64,000 bases of DNA from Pycnopodia helianthoides (lineage: Eukaryota; Echinodermata; Asteroidea; Forcipulatida; Asteriidae), in the NCBI GenBank assembly GCA_032158295.1, contig CM063243.1:1674001-1738000 (forward strand). The letters are read 5' to 3'. Below are positions 33,130 to 46,082 of the stretch, piece after piece (position 1 is the stretch's first letter; every line of letters begins with the position of its first letter). The notes beneath the pieces were generated by a model. The model was not told where the DNA came from. It ran no database searches and worked only from the letters and a program-made list of their open reading frames with translations. Made by a program: the position numbers and the translations under genes.

Positions 33130-34427
33130 ACTCTGTTTCCCAAAATGCAATGCGGTATATTTTAAAGTTGATAATACTGTTATAGTTTCTTTAATACCGA
33201 GTGTGATTTTCTAGTGTTAATGATCGTTATAGTAGATATAAACAATCAAAACAATGGAACCGACTGGACGTTAATCTGTTTGTTTCTTGTTATGTTGTAA
33301 ACAGACGGGGTTAATATTTGCATTCTGCACATTCGTTTTCTCTCAGGAGTGGATCCATAGAGTGGTTTGCACAGGGGAGGGGAGAAGGTCATTAGCCTGA
33401 AGTTATTGCTCCAGAGAGGGAGGAAATAATAAAAAATAAATTAATCTCTAAAAATAATATATGGGTAAAAAAAAAAATTCTAAATGGGTAAACAAAAAAA
33501 AGCTTTAAAAATGCAATATAAAACTTAACCGCAGTTGCACAATTCTGTTGAAAGTTGTTGCAAGAGTAAAAATGGGAATACTTACAGTTATCATTTAATC
33601 GTGAAACTGTGAACCCCAAATTTTGCTTGTTAAAGAATTTGTGAGAACAATTTCCGGTTTGATTTAATACTGCAATGACTGACATACTAACAAATCACTC
33701 AAGAAAAGAATATTAACAACAGCCAAATTTCCTCAATTCTGTGCTCTTTCCGTGCATAAATTAATTTTAACGTTGAGATTTTCTTCATGACATGACGTCA
33801 CATTTGTTGCTCATGTATATGGAAATTTGCATTAAAGCATAAAATACGAAAATGACATCAAAATACCCTTAAAAATGGAAAACGAAATTTGAAAATAAAG
33901 TGAAATGAGACACAAGTTTGCATCTCCAAGGATTACATTGAAAGAAATTACATTTGATGTCCCTTTAATGTGATCACTTCAATTTTGTTTTCATACAATT
34001 TTCCATTGCGCGCAGACATGTACTTGTTACTACCAAAGATCGTCGCGGTGCTAAACGATCTTTGGTAACTGTGTGCAGTGAGTGGTATATGGACACCGAC
34101 GAAATTTACTATAAGCAAAAAGATCGATGTCGGTGGCAGTTATAATTGCAACTACAAAGGAAAATATTATGATAATTAACAATAGGCCTAATTTGACATC
34201 GTCACAGTTGCCATGGAGTGGCACTGAAACTGTCTCCACAACACTAACCATTGTTGGTCTAAAGACGCTACTTTGAGTACGGTACAAGGCCAGCGATAGT
34301 GAATGCCTTTGCTCTATCGTTGTATTTAACTTTTAGTTAACACACCATTATCTTTACACACACATGTCCTTGCTTGAGTTGTCAGTTCCTCTAGTCTTTG
34401 ATAGTGGACTGCTTTTGGTTCCTGAGT

Positions 34428-34955
34428 ATGGCGAGTTCTTTCAGGGTCTTCACTTTCAGTATTCTTGTAGCTCTCCTTCAGTCGCATTTCCTGATCGTAT
34501 CTCCCGCATGCATGTCCTGTATCAGTCCATGGACAAAATTTGGGAATCATTGCTACCTTCTCGTGACGGATGCCAAGACCTTTGATGAAGCTGAACAGTA
34601 CTGTCAGGGTATGTCACGCCTCGGCAGACCATCTCATCTGGCATCCATTATGAGCCAAGAGGAACATGACTTCATCGTCCTGCTCATAACTACCACATTC
34701 GGCGAAGGTGGCGTGAAAACCTGGTTCGGCTACCGCAAGGACACATCCAGTGGCTTTTTGAGTTGGCACTTTATTGATGGCAGCCTTTCTAGGGGCTACA
34801 CCAGCTGGGACAAAAGGGAACCCAGCGGTGATGGAAATTGTGCTGAGATACGGAAAACTTCTACGAGTGATTTCAACCTGTGGAATGACTTGGGGTGTTA
34901 CAACCGCAGAAGATCCGTCTGTAAAATAGCAACCAGGTTCTCAGTGAAACTGTGA
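34428..34955 (+). CDS. Secreted C-type lectin (L4, 175 aa)
   Basis: Same architecture as L3: signal peptide (MASSFRVFTFSILVALLQSH), seven cysteines, EPS, WND and the SVKL C-terminal extension. Differences are in the signal peptide and in the loop before the last cysteine (GCYNRRRSVCK). Promoter hairpin at 34032-34066. The unit downstream contains the short LINE tail with its 42-bp target duplication. Confidence 0.93.
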   Translation: MASSFRVFTFSILVALLQSHFLIVSPACMSCISPWTKFGNHCYLLVTDAKTFDEAEQYCQGMSRLGRPSHLASIMSQEEHDFIVLLITTTFGEGGVKTWFGYRKDTSSGFLSWHFIDGSLSRGYTSWDKREPSGDGNCAEIRKTSTSDFNLWNDLGCYNRRRSVCKIATRFSVKL

Positions 34956-35125
34956 TTAACTAATTGACTGTCATTGAACGCACTCAGTTTGATATCATAG
35001 CTTCAAGGGTTGTACAGGGTCTTATGGTAGAGGAACAAACAACTCTGTATTAATCATGAACAACAGACAACAGACAGGGCGCTAAAGCAGGATGTGGGGT
35101 TGCATCTTGCACTCTCCAGTGCATT

Positions 35126-35464
35126 GAATGAATCAGGGTGTGTCACGCCTTGGCAGACCTTCTTATCTGACGTCCATTATAAGCCAAGAGGAAAATGACT
35201 TCCTCGTCCTGCTCATTACATCCACGCACGGTCAAGGCGGCATGAAAACCTGGTTCGGCTACCGCAAGGATGGATCCAGTAGATTTGCCTGGATCGACAG
35301 CAGTGAGTCCATTCGTAGGTTAATGCACCAACTCTGATCGACACAATAGTGATGGAGACTGAGCCGAGATACTTGACACTACAAAGGATTTTAACTTATT
35401 GTGGAATGACAGGCCATGTTCACAGCTCAGAATATCCGTGTTTAAATAAGCAGCCAGGTTCTGA
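35126..35464 (+). pseudogene. Decayed second CTLD of unit L4
   Basis: Frame open for 69 codons, ending RRLMHQL-stop at 35337. The 3' half is out of frame but recognisable to gcagccaggttctgag. AATAAA follows near 35566. Confidence 0.85.
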
Positions 35465-36122
35465 GTGAAAATCTGACCTTAACTAACTAACTGTAACTAA
35501 TGGCTTCATGAGTGTAATGCCACAGCAGCCTTCACGAGTTTTACAATGTCTTATATAGGAGAGAAATAAACAACTGTATTGATAGACATAAATGCCTTTT
35601 GGCGAAAGTAATTGTTTTACCTTTAGGCTGTCCTAGGCATCCCACTGTTGTTTAACGTAAGTTTTAGATATATTTTAAATGTTTGTACTTGTGAGTGTCT
35701 TGCCAAAATAGCTATTACTGTTCTTATTATAACTTTGTGATGTTATCGCCGTGTGCCCGGAACAAGGTCGCAACGAAAGTGTGACCGGCCAAAGGTTGCA
35801 AGCAATAATGCATGGCTATCCACAATTGTGTTTCAAGAAAAATTGTGTCTGAAAGTTTGGTCGTTTTCTGCCATTCATAAGTCGTTGCAGGAAAGTTAAA
35901 ATCCACATGGGAATGGAAAAACCTGTCAATTCTAGCATTATATAAGTAACAGTCATGACCTTTTTCTTTTTTTTCTCAAAAGAGCCAGTTATTGCTTATG
36001 ACCTTCTGCTGCAGCTAAAAATTGTACTTTGTGTGCCTGAAAAAGGGACGTACAGCCTTGCGACCTTTTTTTCCGGGCACATGACGTTACTAGATGTGCA
36101 TTAATCGAACCTCAAAGATGTT

Positions 36123-36495
36123 TTACATAGAATAACATAACAATTAAAATTTATAAGGCGCTATTCCATCAAGATCATAGCGCACTAGAAAGAAATTAAC
36201 ATGGAAAAAGGTGAGTCTTAAGGACTTTACGAAAAGCAGATAGAGTATTAGATTCCCTAATCACAGTAGGAAGATTGTTCCAAATCATTGGCCCAGCCAC
36301 ACTAAAGGCCTTTTGACCTAGAACTTTGTTTGCTCGGGGAACATTCAAGCGAGTGATGTCAAGTGTGGACCGAAGAAATCGTGGAGGAGTGTAATGTGAC
36401 AGTAAAGTGGTAATATAACGAGGTGTAGTTTTGTTCAAGCATTTAAAAACTAGAAGAGCAATTTTAAAATGGATTCGTTCTCTAATTGGTAACCA
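36123..36495 (-). mobile_element. 5'-truncated LINE tail (short form) with 42-bp target duplication
   Basis: The minus strand encodes the reverse-transcriptase C-terminal tail seen in CR1/L2-type LINEs: KAFSVAGPMIWNNLPTVIRE then LSAFRKVLKTHLF, followed by a 3' end made of TTATG-like repeats. The 42 bases at 36081-36122, starting atgacgttactagatgtgca, are repeated exactly at 36496-36537. Confidence 0.92.
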
Positions 36496-38122
36496 ATGAC
36501 GTTACTAGATGTGCATTAATCGAACCTCAAAGATGTTGTCTTACCTCGGTTGGGGGACATCATTGTTGTATTTTTTAATTTTTACTTTTAAAATAATAAA
36601 ACATGCCACGCAAAACGAAAAATGCAAGGAAAAACCAAGTGCGACTTAAGACCAAACATGCAAGCTCGCAAGATACTCATAAATGATTAAGATTGGCCTG
36701 ACCATGAACAAAATCAATAAAAGCTCGGCGTCCATCTTGGCAGCTTGCCTTATCCTTTAACTGGGTGCTTTTTCGCGGCTGTAACCAATCACTGTCTATT
36801 GGCCGGTGATTCACCGTTTCCCAAGATGCATTGCGGTATATTTTTTAGAATGATAATACTATTATAGTTTCTTTCAAACCGACTGTGATTTTCTAGTGCT
36901 AATCATCATTAAAGTAGAGATATACAATCAAAACAATGGAACCCGCTGGACGTTATTATTTTTGTTTCTTGTTATTTTTGTAAACAGAAGGGTCTAATAT
37001 TTGCATTATGCACATTCGTTCTTTCTCAGGAGTGGATCCATAGAGTGGTTTTCAAAGGGGTTGGGAGAAGGTTGACAAGTGTCATTTGCCAGTCTCCAGA
37101 GGAAATAAGAGAAGTAAATTCTTCTTTAAGAATTAAAAATGGGTTAAAAAATAATGATGGGTTAAAAAAGATTTGAAAAATAGCCCCCCAAAAAGCGTTA
37201 AAAATGCAATATAAAACTTAACCGCAGTTGCACAATTCTTGTGATAGTTGTTGCAAGAATTTAAATGAGGATCCTTACAGTTATCATTTAATCTTGATAC
37301 TGTGAACCCCAAAGTTTGCTTGTTAAAGAATCTGTGAGAACAATTTTCGGTTTGGGTTAATACTGCAATGACTGACATACTAACAAATCACTCGAGAAAA
37401 GAATATTAACAACAGCCAAATTTCCTAAATGTTGTTTTCTTTCCGTGCATAAACTAATTTTAACGTTGAGATTTTCTTCATGACATGACATCACATTTTT
37501 GCTCATGAATATGGAAGTTTGCATTAGCATAAAATACTAAAATGGCATCAAAATACCCTAAAAATGGCAAACAAAATTTGAAAATAAAGTGGAATGGGAC
37601 ACAAATGTGCACATCCAAGAATTACAGTGAACAAATTACATTTCATGGCCCGTCAATGTGATAACTTCAGTTTTGTTTTCAACCAATTTTCCATTGCGCG
37701 CAGACGTTGTTACTACCAAAGATCGTCGAGGTGCTAAACGATCTTTGGTAACAGTGTGCAGTGAGTGGTATTAATATGGACACGTACGAAATTTACCATA
37801 ATCAAATAGATCGGTATCGATGTCTGTGGCAGTTATAATTGCAACGAAAAGGGGGAAAGTAATATAATTATCAACAATAGGCCATATTCGACATCGTCAC
37901 AGTTGCCATGGAGCGGCACTGAAACTGTATCCTCAACACTAACCATTGTTGGTATATAGACGCTACTTTGAGTACAGTAGGGCCAGCGATAGTAAATGCC
38001 TTTGCTCTATCGTTATGTTTAACCACTATAGTTAACCAATCATTCTCTTTCGTCGCACACATCATTGCTCAAGTTTTCAGTTCATCTAGTCCTTGACAGC
38101 AGACTGCTTTTGGTTACTGAGT

Positions 38123-38650
38123 ATGGCAAGTTCTTTCAGGACCATCACTTTCAGTATCTTTGTAGCTCTACTTCAGTCGCATTTCCTGATCGTATCTCCC
38201 GCATGCATGCCCTGCAGCAGTCCATGGACAAAATTTGGGAATCATTACTACCTTCTCGTGACGGATGCCAAGACCTTTGATGAAGCTGAACAGTACTGTC
38301 AGGGTTTGTTACGCCTCGGCAGACAATCTCATCTGGCATCCATTATGAGCCAAGAGGAACATTACTTCATCGTCCTGCTCATAACAACCACATTCGGCGA
38401 AGGTGGCGTGAAAACCTGGTTCGGCTACCGCAAGGACACATCCAGTGGCTCTTTAAGTTGGCACTTTATTGATGGCAGCCTTTCTAGGGGCTACACCAGC
38501 TGGGACAAAAGGGAACCCAGCGGTGATGGAAATTGTGCTGAGATACGGAAAACTTCTACGAGTGATTTCAACCTGTGGAATGACGTGGTGTGTAACTACC
38601 GCAGAAGATTCGTCTGTAAAATAGCAACCAGGTTCTCAGTGAAACTGTGA
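38123..38650 (+). CDS. Secreted C-type lectin (L5, 175 aa) lacking one disulfide cysteine
   Basis: Signal peptide and CTLD as in L3, with EPS, WND and the SVKL extension. Cys42, the partner of Cys31 in the N-terminal hairpin, is Tyr (GNHYYLL instead of GNHCYLL, a TGC to TAC change). This leaves Cys31 and Cys28 unpaired or paired with each other. Other private changes are LLRLGRQ and VVCNYRRRFVCK. The protein is identical to L7. Promoter hairpin at 37715-37749. The frame is fully open, so loss of the cysteine may alter folding or multimerisation rather than kill the gene. Confidence 0.92.
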   Translation: MASSFRTITFSIFVALLQSHFLIVSPACMPCSSPWTKFGNHYYLLVTDAKTFDEAEQYCQGLLRLGRQSHLASIMSQEEHYFIVLLITTTFGEGGVKTWFGYRKDTSSGSLSWHFIDGSLSRGYTSWDKREPSGDGNCAEIRKTSTSDFNLWNDVVCNYRRRFVCKIATRFSVKL

Positions 38651-38820
38651 TTAACTAATTGACTGTCATTGAACGCATTCAGTTTGATATCATAGCTTCA
38701 AGGGTTGTACAGGGTCTTATGGTAGAGGAACAAACAACTTTGTATTAATCATGAACAACAGACAACAGACAGGGCGCTAAAGCAGGATGTGGGGTTGTAT
38801 CTTGCACTCTCCAGTGCATT

Positions 38821-39035
38821 GAATGAATCAGGGTGTGTCACGCCTTGGCAGACCTTCTTATCTGACGTCCATTATAAGCCAAGAGGAAAATGACTTCCAT
38901 GTCCTGCTCATTACATCCACGCACGGTCAAGGCGGCATGAAAACCTGGTTCGGCTACCGCAAGGATGGAACCAGTAGATTTGCCTGGATCGACAGCAGTG
39001 AGTCCATTCGTAGGTTAATGCACCAACTCTGATCG
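38821..39035 (+). pseudogene. Decayed second CTLD of unit L5 (3' half deleted)
   Basis: Starts as in the other units, then jumps from ctgatcgacaca to cgagttttacaatgtcttat, deleting the calcium-site half that remains in L3b, L4b and L6b. L7b shares the same deletion. Confidence 0.85.
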
Positions 39036-39628
39036 ACACACGAGTTTTACAATGTCTTATATAGGAGAGAAATAAACAACTGTATTGATAGACATATACG
39101 CCTTTTGGCGAAAGTAATTGTTTTACCTTTAGGCTGTCCTAGGCATCCCACTGTTGTTTAACGTAAGTTTTAGATATATTTTAAATGTTTGTACTTGTGA
39201 GTGTCTTGCCAAAATAGCTATTACTGTTCTTATTATAACTTTGTGATGTTATCGCCGTGTGCCCGGAACAAGGTCGCAACGAAAGTGTGACCGGCAAAAG
39301 GTTGCAAGCAATAATGCATGGCTATCCACAATTGTGTTTCAAGAAAAATTGTGTCTGAAAGTTTGGTCGTTTTCTGCCATTCATAAGTCGTTGCAGGAAA
39401 GTTAAAATCCACATTGGAATGGAAAAACCTGTCAATTCTAGCATTATATAAGTAACAGTCATGACCTTTTTCTTTTTTTTCTCAAAAGAGCCAGTTATTG
39501 CTTATGACCTTCTGCTGCAGCTAAAAATTGTGCTTTGTGTGGCTGAAAAAGGGACGTACAGCCTTGCGACCTTTTTTTCCGGGCACATGACGTTACTAGA
39601 TGTGCATTAATCGAACCTCAAAGATGTT

Positions 39629-40074
39629 TTACATAACATAACATAACAATTAAAATTTATAAGGCGCTATTCCATCAAGATCATAGCGCACAAGAAAGAA
39701 ATTAACATGGAAAAAGGTGAGTCTTAAGGACTTTACGAAAAGCAGATAGAGTATTAGATTCCCTAATCACAGTAGGAAGATTGTTCCAAATCATTGGCCC
39801 AGCCACACTAAAGGCCTTTTGACCTAGAACTTTGTTTGCTCGGGGAACATTCAAGCGAGTGATGTCAAGTGTGGACCGAAGAAATCGTGGAGGAGTGTAA
39901 TGTGACAGTAAAGTGGTAATATAACGAGGTGTAGTTTTGTTCAAGCATTTAAAAACTAGAAGAGCAATTTTAAAATGGATTCGTTCTCTAATTGGTAACC
40001 AATGAAGTTCCCTAAGTGATGGGGTAATATGTTCTCTCAAGGGTGTGGAACATATTAAACGAGCTGCACTATTA
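39629..40074 (-). mobile_element. 5'-truncated LINE tail (long form), no second target copy
   Basis: Same element and same 3' junction (gatgtt|ttacata) as the 36123 copy but extends further 5', encoding NSAARLICSTPLREHITPSL and LHWLPIRERIHFK before the shared tail. The right side joins directly to cctcggttggggg with no repeat of the target sequence. Confidence 0.9.
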
Positions 40075-40290
40075 CCTCGGTTGGGGGACATCATTGTTGT
40101 ATTTTTTAATTTTAATTTTTTAAATAATAATACATGCCACGCAAAACGAAAAATGCAATGAAAAACCAAGTGCGACTTAAGACCAGACATGCAAGCTCGC
40201 AAGATACTCATAAATGATTAAGATTGGCCTGACCATGAACAAAATCAATAAAAGCTCGGCGTCCATCTTGGCAGCTTGACTTATTCTTTA

Positions 40291-40386
40291 ACTGGGGTGC
40301 GTTTTTTGCGGCTGTAACCAATCAATGTTTTGGTCATCGGTCAACCAAAACAGTGATTGGTTACGACCGCGAAAATGCACCCCAGT
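40291..40386. repeat. 96-bp foldback hairpin, L5 unit
   Basis: Same foldback as 33034-33129 with one arm mismatch (caatcaatgtt against cagtgattg). Confidence 0.88.
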
Positions 40387-41702
40387 ACTCCGTTTCCCAA
40401 AATGCATTGCGGTATATTTTAAAGTTGATAATACTATTATAGTTTCTTGAATAACCGAGTGTGATTTTCTAGTGTTAAAGATCGTTATAGTAGATATAAA
40501 CAATCAAAACAATGGAACCGACTGGACGTTAATCTGTTTGTTTCTTGTTATGTTGTAAACAGACGGGGTTAATATTTGCATTCTGCACATTCGTTCTCTC
40601 TCAGGAGTGGATCCATAGAGTGGTTTGCACAGGGGAGGGGAGAAGGTTGACAAGTGTCATTAGCCTGAAGTTATTGCTCCAGAGAGGGAGGAAATACTAA
40701 AAAATAAATTAATCTCTAAAAATAATATATGGGTAAAAAAAAAAAATTCTAAATGGGTAAACAAAAAAAAGCTTTAAAAATGCAATATAAAACTTAACCG
40801 CAGTTGCACAATTCTGTTGAAAGTTGTTGCAAGAGTAAAAATGGGAATACTTACAGTTATCATTTAATCGTGAAACTGTGAACCCCAAATTTTGCTTGTT
40901 AAAGAATTTGTGAGAACAATTTCCGGTTTGATTTAATACTGCAATGACTGACATACTAACTAATCACTCAAGAAAAGAATATTAACAACAGCCAAATTTC
41001 CTCAATTCTGTGCTCTTTCCGTGCATAAAATAATTTTAACGTTGAGATTTTCTTCATGACATGACGTCACATTTGTTGCTCATGCATATGGAAATTTGCA
41101 TTAAAGCATAAAATACTAAAATGACATCAAAATACCCTTAAAAATGGAAAACGAAATTTGAAAATAAAGTGAAATGAGACACAAGTTTGCATCTCCAAGG
41201 ATTACATTGAAAGAAATTACATTTGATGTCCCTTTAATGTGATCCCTTCAATTTTGTTTTCATACAATTTTCCATTGCACGCAGACATGTACTTGTTACT
41301 ACCAAAGATCGTCGCGGTGCTAAACGATCTTTGGTAACTGTGTGCAGTGAGTGGTGTATGGACACCGACGAAATTTACCATAAGCAAAAAGATCGGTATC
41401 GATGTCGGTGGCAGTTATAATTGCAACAACAAAGGAAATTATTTTGATAATTAACAATAGGCCTAATTCTACATCGTCACAGTTGCCATGGAGTGGCACT
41501 GAAACTGTCTCCACAACACTAACCATTGTTGGTCTAAAGACGCTACTTTGAGTACGGTACAAGGCCAGCGATAGTGAATGCCTTTGCTCTATCGTTGTAT
41601 TTAACTTTTAGTTAACACACCATTATCTTTACACACACACGTCCTTGCTTGAGTTGTCAGTTCCTCTAGTCTTTGATAGTGGACTGCTTTTGGTTACTGA
41701 GT

Positions 41703-42230
41703 ATGGCGAGTTCTTTCAGGACCATCACTTTCAGTATCTTTGTAGCTCTCCTTCAGTCGCATTTCCTGATCGTATCTCCCGCATGCATGTCCTGCAGCAG
41801 TCCATGGACAAAATTTGGGAATCATTGCTACCTTCTCGTGACGGATGCCAAGACCTTTGATGAAGCTGAACAGTACTGTCAGGGTATGTCACGCCTCGGC
41901 AGACCATCTCATCTGGCATCCATTATGAGCCAAGAGGAACATGACTTCATCGTCCTGCTCATAACAACCACATTCGGCGAAGGTGGCGTGAAAACCTGGT
42001 TCGGCTACCGCAAGGACACATCCAGTGGCTTTTTGAGTTGGCACTTTATTGATGGCAGCCTTTCTAGGGGCTACACCAGCTGGGACAAAAGGGAACCCAG
42101 CGGTGATGGAAATTGTGCTGAGATACGGAAAACTTCTACGAGTGATTTCAACCTGTGGAATGACTTGGGGTGTTACAACCGCAGAAGATCCGTCTGTAAA
42201 ATAGCAACCAGGTTCTCAGTGAAACTGTGA
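41703..42230 (+). CDS. Secreted C-type lectin (L6, 175 aa)
   Basis: Signal peptide MASSFRTITFSIFVALLQSH, seven cysteines, EPS (131-133), WND (152-154), GCYNRRRSVCK, and the SVKL extension after the lost TGA. It differs from L3 and L8 only at the Tyr/Asn after Cys157-Tyr. Promoter hairpin at 41301-41335. Downstream are the decayed CTLD (42401) and the short LINE tail (43383). Confidence 0.93.
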   Translation: MASSFRTITFSIFVALLQSHFLIVSPACMSCSSPWTKFGNHCYLLVTDAKTFDEAEQYCQGMSRLGRPSHLASIMSQEEHDFIVLLITTTFGEGGVKTWFGYRKDTSSGFLSWHFIDGSLSRGYTSWDKREPSGDGNCAEIRKTSTSDFNLWNDLGCYNRRRSVCKIATRFSVKL

Positions 42231-42400
42231 TTAACTAATTGACTGTCATTGAACGCATTCAGTTTGATATCATAGCTTCAAGGGTTGTACAGGGTCTTAT
42301 GGTAGAGGAACAAACAACTTTGTACTAATCATGAACAACAGACAACAGACAGGGCGCTAAAGCAGGATGTGGGGTTGCATCTTGCACTCTCCAGTGCATT

Positions 42401-42735
42401 GAATGAATCAGGGTGTGTCACGCCTTGGCAGACCTTCTTATCTGACGTCCATTATAAGCCAAGAGGAAAATGACTTCCATGTCCTGCTCATTACATCCAC
42501 GCACGGTCAAGGCGGCATGAAAACCTGGTTCGGCTACCGCAATGATGGATCCAGTAGATTTGCCTGGATGGACAGCAGTGAGTCCATTCGTAGGTTACAC
42601 CAACTCTGATCGACACAATAGTGATGGAGACTGAGCCGAGATACTTTACACTACAAAGGATTTGAACTTATTGTGGAATGACAGGCCATGTTCACAGCTC
42701 AGAATATCCGTCTGTAAATAAGCAGCCAGGTTCTC
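42401..42735 (+). pseudogene. Decayed second CTLD of unit L6
   Basis: 68 open codons, then frameshift and stop at 42609. The 3' half is recognisable to gcagccaggttctctgacc. AATAAA near 42827. Confidence 0.85.
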
Positions 42736-43382
42736 TGACCTCAACGAACTAACTGTAACTAATGGCTTCATGAGTGTAATGCCACAGCAGCCTTCACGAG
42801 TTTTACAATGTCTTATATAGGAGAGAAATAAACAACTGTATTGATAGACATATACGCCTTTTGGCGAAAGTAATTGTTTTACCTTTAGGCTGTCCTAGGC
42901 ATCCCACTGTTTTTTAACGTAAGTTTTAGATATATTTTAAATGTTTGTACTTGTGAGTGTCTTGCCAAAATAGCTATTACTGTTCTTATTATAACTTTGT
43001 GATGTTATCGCCGTGTGCCCGGAACAAGGTCGCAACGAAAGTGTGACCGGCCAAAGGTTGCAAGCAATAATGCATGGCTATCCACAATTGTGTTTCAAGA
43101 AAAATTGTGTCTGAAAGTTTGGTCGTTTTCTGCCATTCATAAGTCGTTTCAGGAAAGTTAAAATCCACATGGGAATGGAAAAACCTGTCAATTCTAGCAT
43201 TATATAAGTAACAGTCATGACCTTTTTCTTTTTTTTCTCAAAAGAGCCAGTTATTGCTTATGACCTTCTGCTGCAGCTAAAATTTGTACTTTGTGTGCCT
43301 GAAAAAGGGACGTACAGCCTTGCGACCTTTTTCCGGGCACATGACGTTACTAGATGTGCATTAATCGAACCTCAAAGATGTT

Positions 43383-43755
43383 TTACATAGAATAACATAA
43401 CAATTAAAATTTATAAGGCGCTATTCCATCAAGATCATAGCGCACTAGAAAGAAATTAACATGGAAAAAGGTGAGTCTTAAGGACTTTACGAAAAGCAGA
43501 TAGAGTATTAGATTCCCTAATCACAGTAGGAAGATTGTTCCAAATCATTGGCCCAGCCACACTAAAGGCCTTTTGACCTAGAACTTTGTTTGCTCGGGGA
43601 ACATTCAAGCGAGTGATGTCAAGTGTGGACCGAAGAAATCGTGGAGGAGTGTAATGTGACAGTAAAGTGGTAATATAACGAGGTGTAGTTTTGTTCAAGC
43701 ATTTAAAAACTAGAAGAGCAATTTTAAAATGGATTCGTTCTCTAATTGGTAACCA
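43383..43755 (-). mobile_element. LINE tail, short form (copy in repeat B)
   Basis: Identical structure to 36123-36495, with the 42-bp target duplication at 43341-43382 and 43756-43797. Confidence 0.92.
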
Positions 43756-45384
43756 ATGACGTTACTAGATGTGCATTAATCGAACCTCAAAGATGTTGTC
43801 TTACCTCGGTTGGGGGACATCATTGTTGTATTTTTTAATTTTTACTTTTAAAATAATAAAACATGCCACGCAAAACGAAAAATGCAAGGAAAAACCAAGT
43901 GCGACTTAAGACCAAACATGCAAGCTCGCAAGATACTCATAAATGATTAAGATTGGCCTGACCATGAACAAAATCAATAAAAGCTCGGCGTCCATCTTGG
44001 CAGCTTGCCTTATCCTTTAACTGGGTGCTTTTTCGCGGCTGTAACCAATCACTGTCTATTGGCCGGTGATTCACCGTTTCCCAAGATGCATTGCGGTATA
44101 TTTTTTAGAATGATAATACTATTATAGTTTCTTTCAAACCGACTGTGATTTTCTAGTGCTAATCATCATTAAAGTAGAGATATACAATCAAAACAATGGA
44201 ACCCGCTGGACGTTATTATTTTTGTTTCTTGTTATTTTTGTAAACAGAAGGGTCTAATATTTGCATTATGCACATTCGTTCTTTCTCAGGAGTGGATCCA
44301 TAGAGTGGTTTTCAAAGGGGTTGGGAGAAGGTTGACAAGTGTCATTTGCCAGTCTCCAGAGGAAATAAGAGAAGTAAATTCTTCTTTAAGAATTAAAAAT
44401 GGGTTAAAAAATAATGATGGGTTAAAAAAGATTTGAAAAATAGCCCCCCAAAAAGCGTTAAAAATGCAATATAAAACTTAACCGCAGTTGCACAATTCTT
44501 GTGATAGTTGTTGCAAGAATTTAAATGAGGATCCTTACAGTTATCATTTAATCTTGATACTGTGAACCCCAAAGTTTGCTTGTTAAAGAATCTGTGAGAA
44601 CAATTTTCGGTTTGGGTTAATACTGCAATGACTGACATACTAACAAATCACTCGAGAAAAAGAATATTAACAACAGCCAAATTTCCTAAATGTTGTTTTC
44701 TTTCCGTGCATAAACTAATTTTAACGTTGAGATTTTCTTCATGACATGACATCACATTTTTGCTCATGAATATGGAAATTTGCATTAGCATAAAATACTA
44801 AAATGGCATCAAAATACCCTTAAAAATGGCAAACAAAATTTGAAAATAAAGTGAAATGGGACACAAATGTGCACATCCAAGAATTACAGTGAACAAATTA
44901 CATTTCATGGCCCGTCAATGTGATAACTTCAGTTTTGTTTTCAACCAATTTTCCATTGCGCGCAGACGTTGTTACTACCAAAGATCGTCGAGGTGCTAAA
45001 CGATCTTTGGTAACAGTGTGCAGTGAGTGGTATTAATATGGACACGTACGAAATTTACCATAATCAAATAGATCGGTATCGATGTCTGTGGCAGTTATAA
45101 TTGCAACGAAAAGGGGGAAAGTAATATAATTATCAACAATAGGCCATATTCGACATCGTCACAGTTGCCATGGAGCGGCACTGAAACTGTATCCTCAACA
45201 CTAACCATTGTTGGTATATAGACGCTACTTTGAGTACAGTAGGGCCAGCGATAGTAAATGCCTTTGCTCTATCGTTATGTTTAACCACTATAGTTAACCA
45301 ATCATTCTCTTTCGTCGCACACATCATTGCTCAAGTTTTCAGTTCATCTAGTCCTTGACAGCAGACTGCTTTTGGTTACTGAGT

Positions 45385-45912
45385 ATGGCAAGTTCTTTCA
45401 GGACCATCACTTTCAGTATCTTTGTAGCTCTACTTCAGTCGCATTTCCTGATCGTATCTCCCGCATGCATGCCCTGCAGCAGTCCATGGACAAAATTTGG
45501 GAATCATTACTACCTTCTCGTGACGGATGCCAAGACCTTTGATGAAGCTGAACAGTACTGTCAGGGTTTGTTACGCCTCGGCAGACAATCTCATCTGGCA
45601 TCCATTATGAGCCAAGAGGAACATTACTTCATCGTCCTGCTCATAACAACCACATTCGGCGAAGGTGGCGTGAAAACCTGGTTCGGCTACCGCAAGGACA
45701 CATCCAGTGGCTCTTTAAGTTGGCACTTTATTGATGGCAGCCTTTCTAGGGGCTACACCAGCTGGGACAAAAGGGAACCCAGCGGTGATGGAAATTGTGC
45801 TGAGATACGGAAAACTTCTACGAGTGATTTCAACCTGTGGAATGACGTGGTGTGTAACTACCGCAGAAGATTCGTCTGTAAAATAGCAACCAGGTTCTCA
45901 GTGAAACTGTGA
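45385..45912 (+). CDS. Secreted C-type lectin (L7, 175 aa), duplicate of L5
   Basis: Predicted protein identical to L5, including Tyr at position 42, the LLRLGRQ segment and VVCNYRRRFVCK. Lies 7262 bp downstream of L5. Promoter hairpin at 44977-45011. Confidence 0.92.
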   Translation: MASSFRTITFSIFVALLQSHFLIVSPACMPCSSPWTKFGNHYYLLVTDAKTFDEAEQYCQGLLRLGRQSHLASIMSQEEHYFIVLLITTTFGEGGVKTWFGYRKDTSSGSLSWHFIDGSLSRGYTSWDKREPSGDGNCAEIRKTSTSDFNLWNDVVCNYRRRFVCKIATRFSVKL

Positions 45913-46082
45913 TTAACTAATTGACTGTCATTGAACGCATTCAGTTTGATATCATAGCTTCAAGGGTTGTACAGGGTCTTATGGTAGAGGAACAAACAAC
46001 TTTGTATTAATCATGAACAACAGACAACAGACAGGGCGCTAAAGCAGGATGTGGGGTTGTATCTTGCACTCTCCAGTGCATT

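Larger units (their letters stand above)
36123..43382 (+). repeat. Higher-order repeat copy A (about 7.26 kb, lectins L5 and L6)
   Basis: Repeated almost base for base as copy B (43383-50640): LINE starts are offset by 7260, L5/L7 starts by 7262 and L6/L8 starts by 7257. Only scattered substitutions were seen, e.g. near 39414 and 39531. Confidence 0.88.

Noticed and set aside
33392..33685. Conserved minus-strand frame of 79-97 codons in spacer sequence (also 37133, 40709, 44393, 47978, 51240)
   Set aside because: Length varies through A-run slippage, the sequence is low complexity, and conservation is explained by recent duplication.
34051..34287. 80-codon minus-strand frames in the lectin upstream region
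   Set aside because: They cover the promoter hairpin and TATA region; not protein-like.
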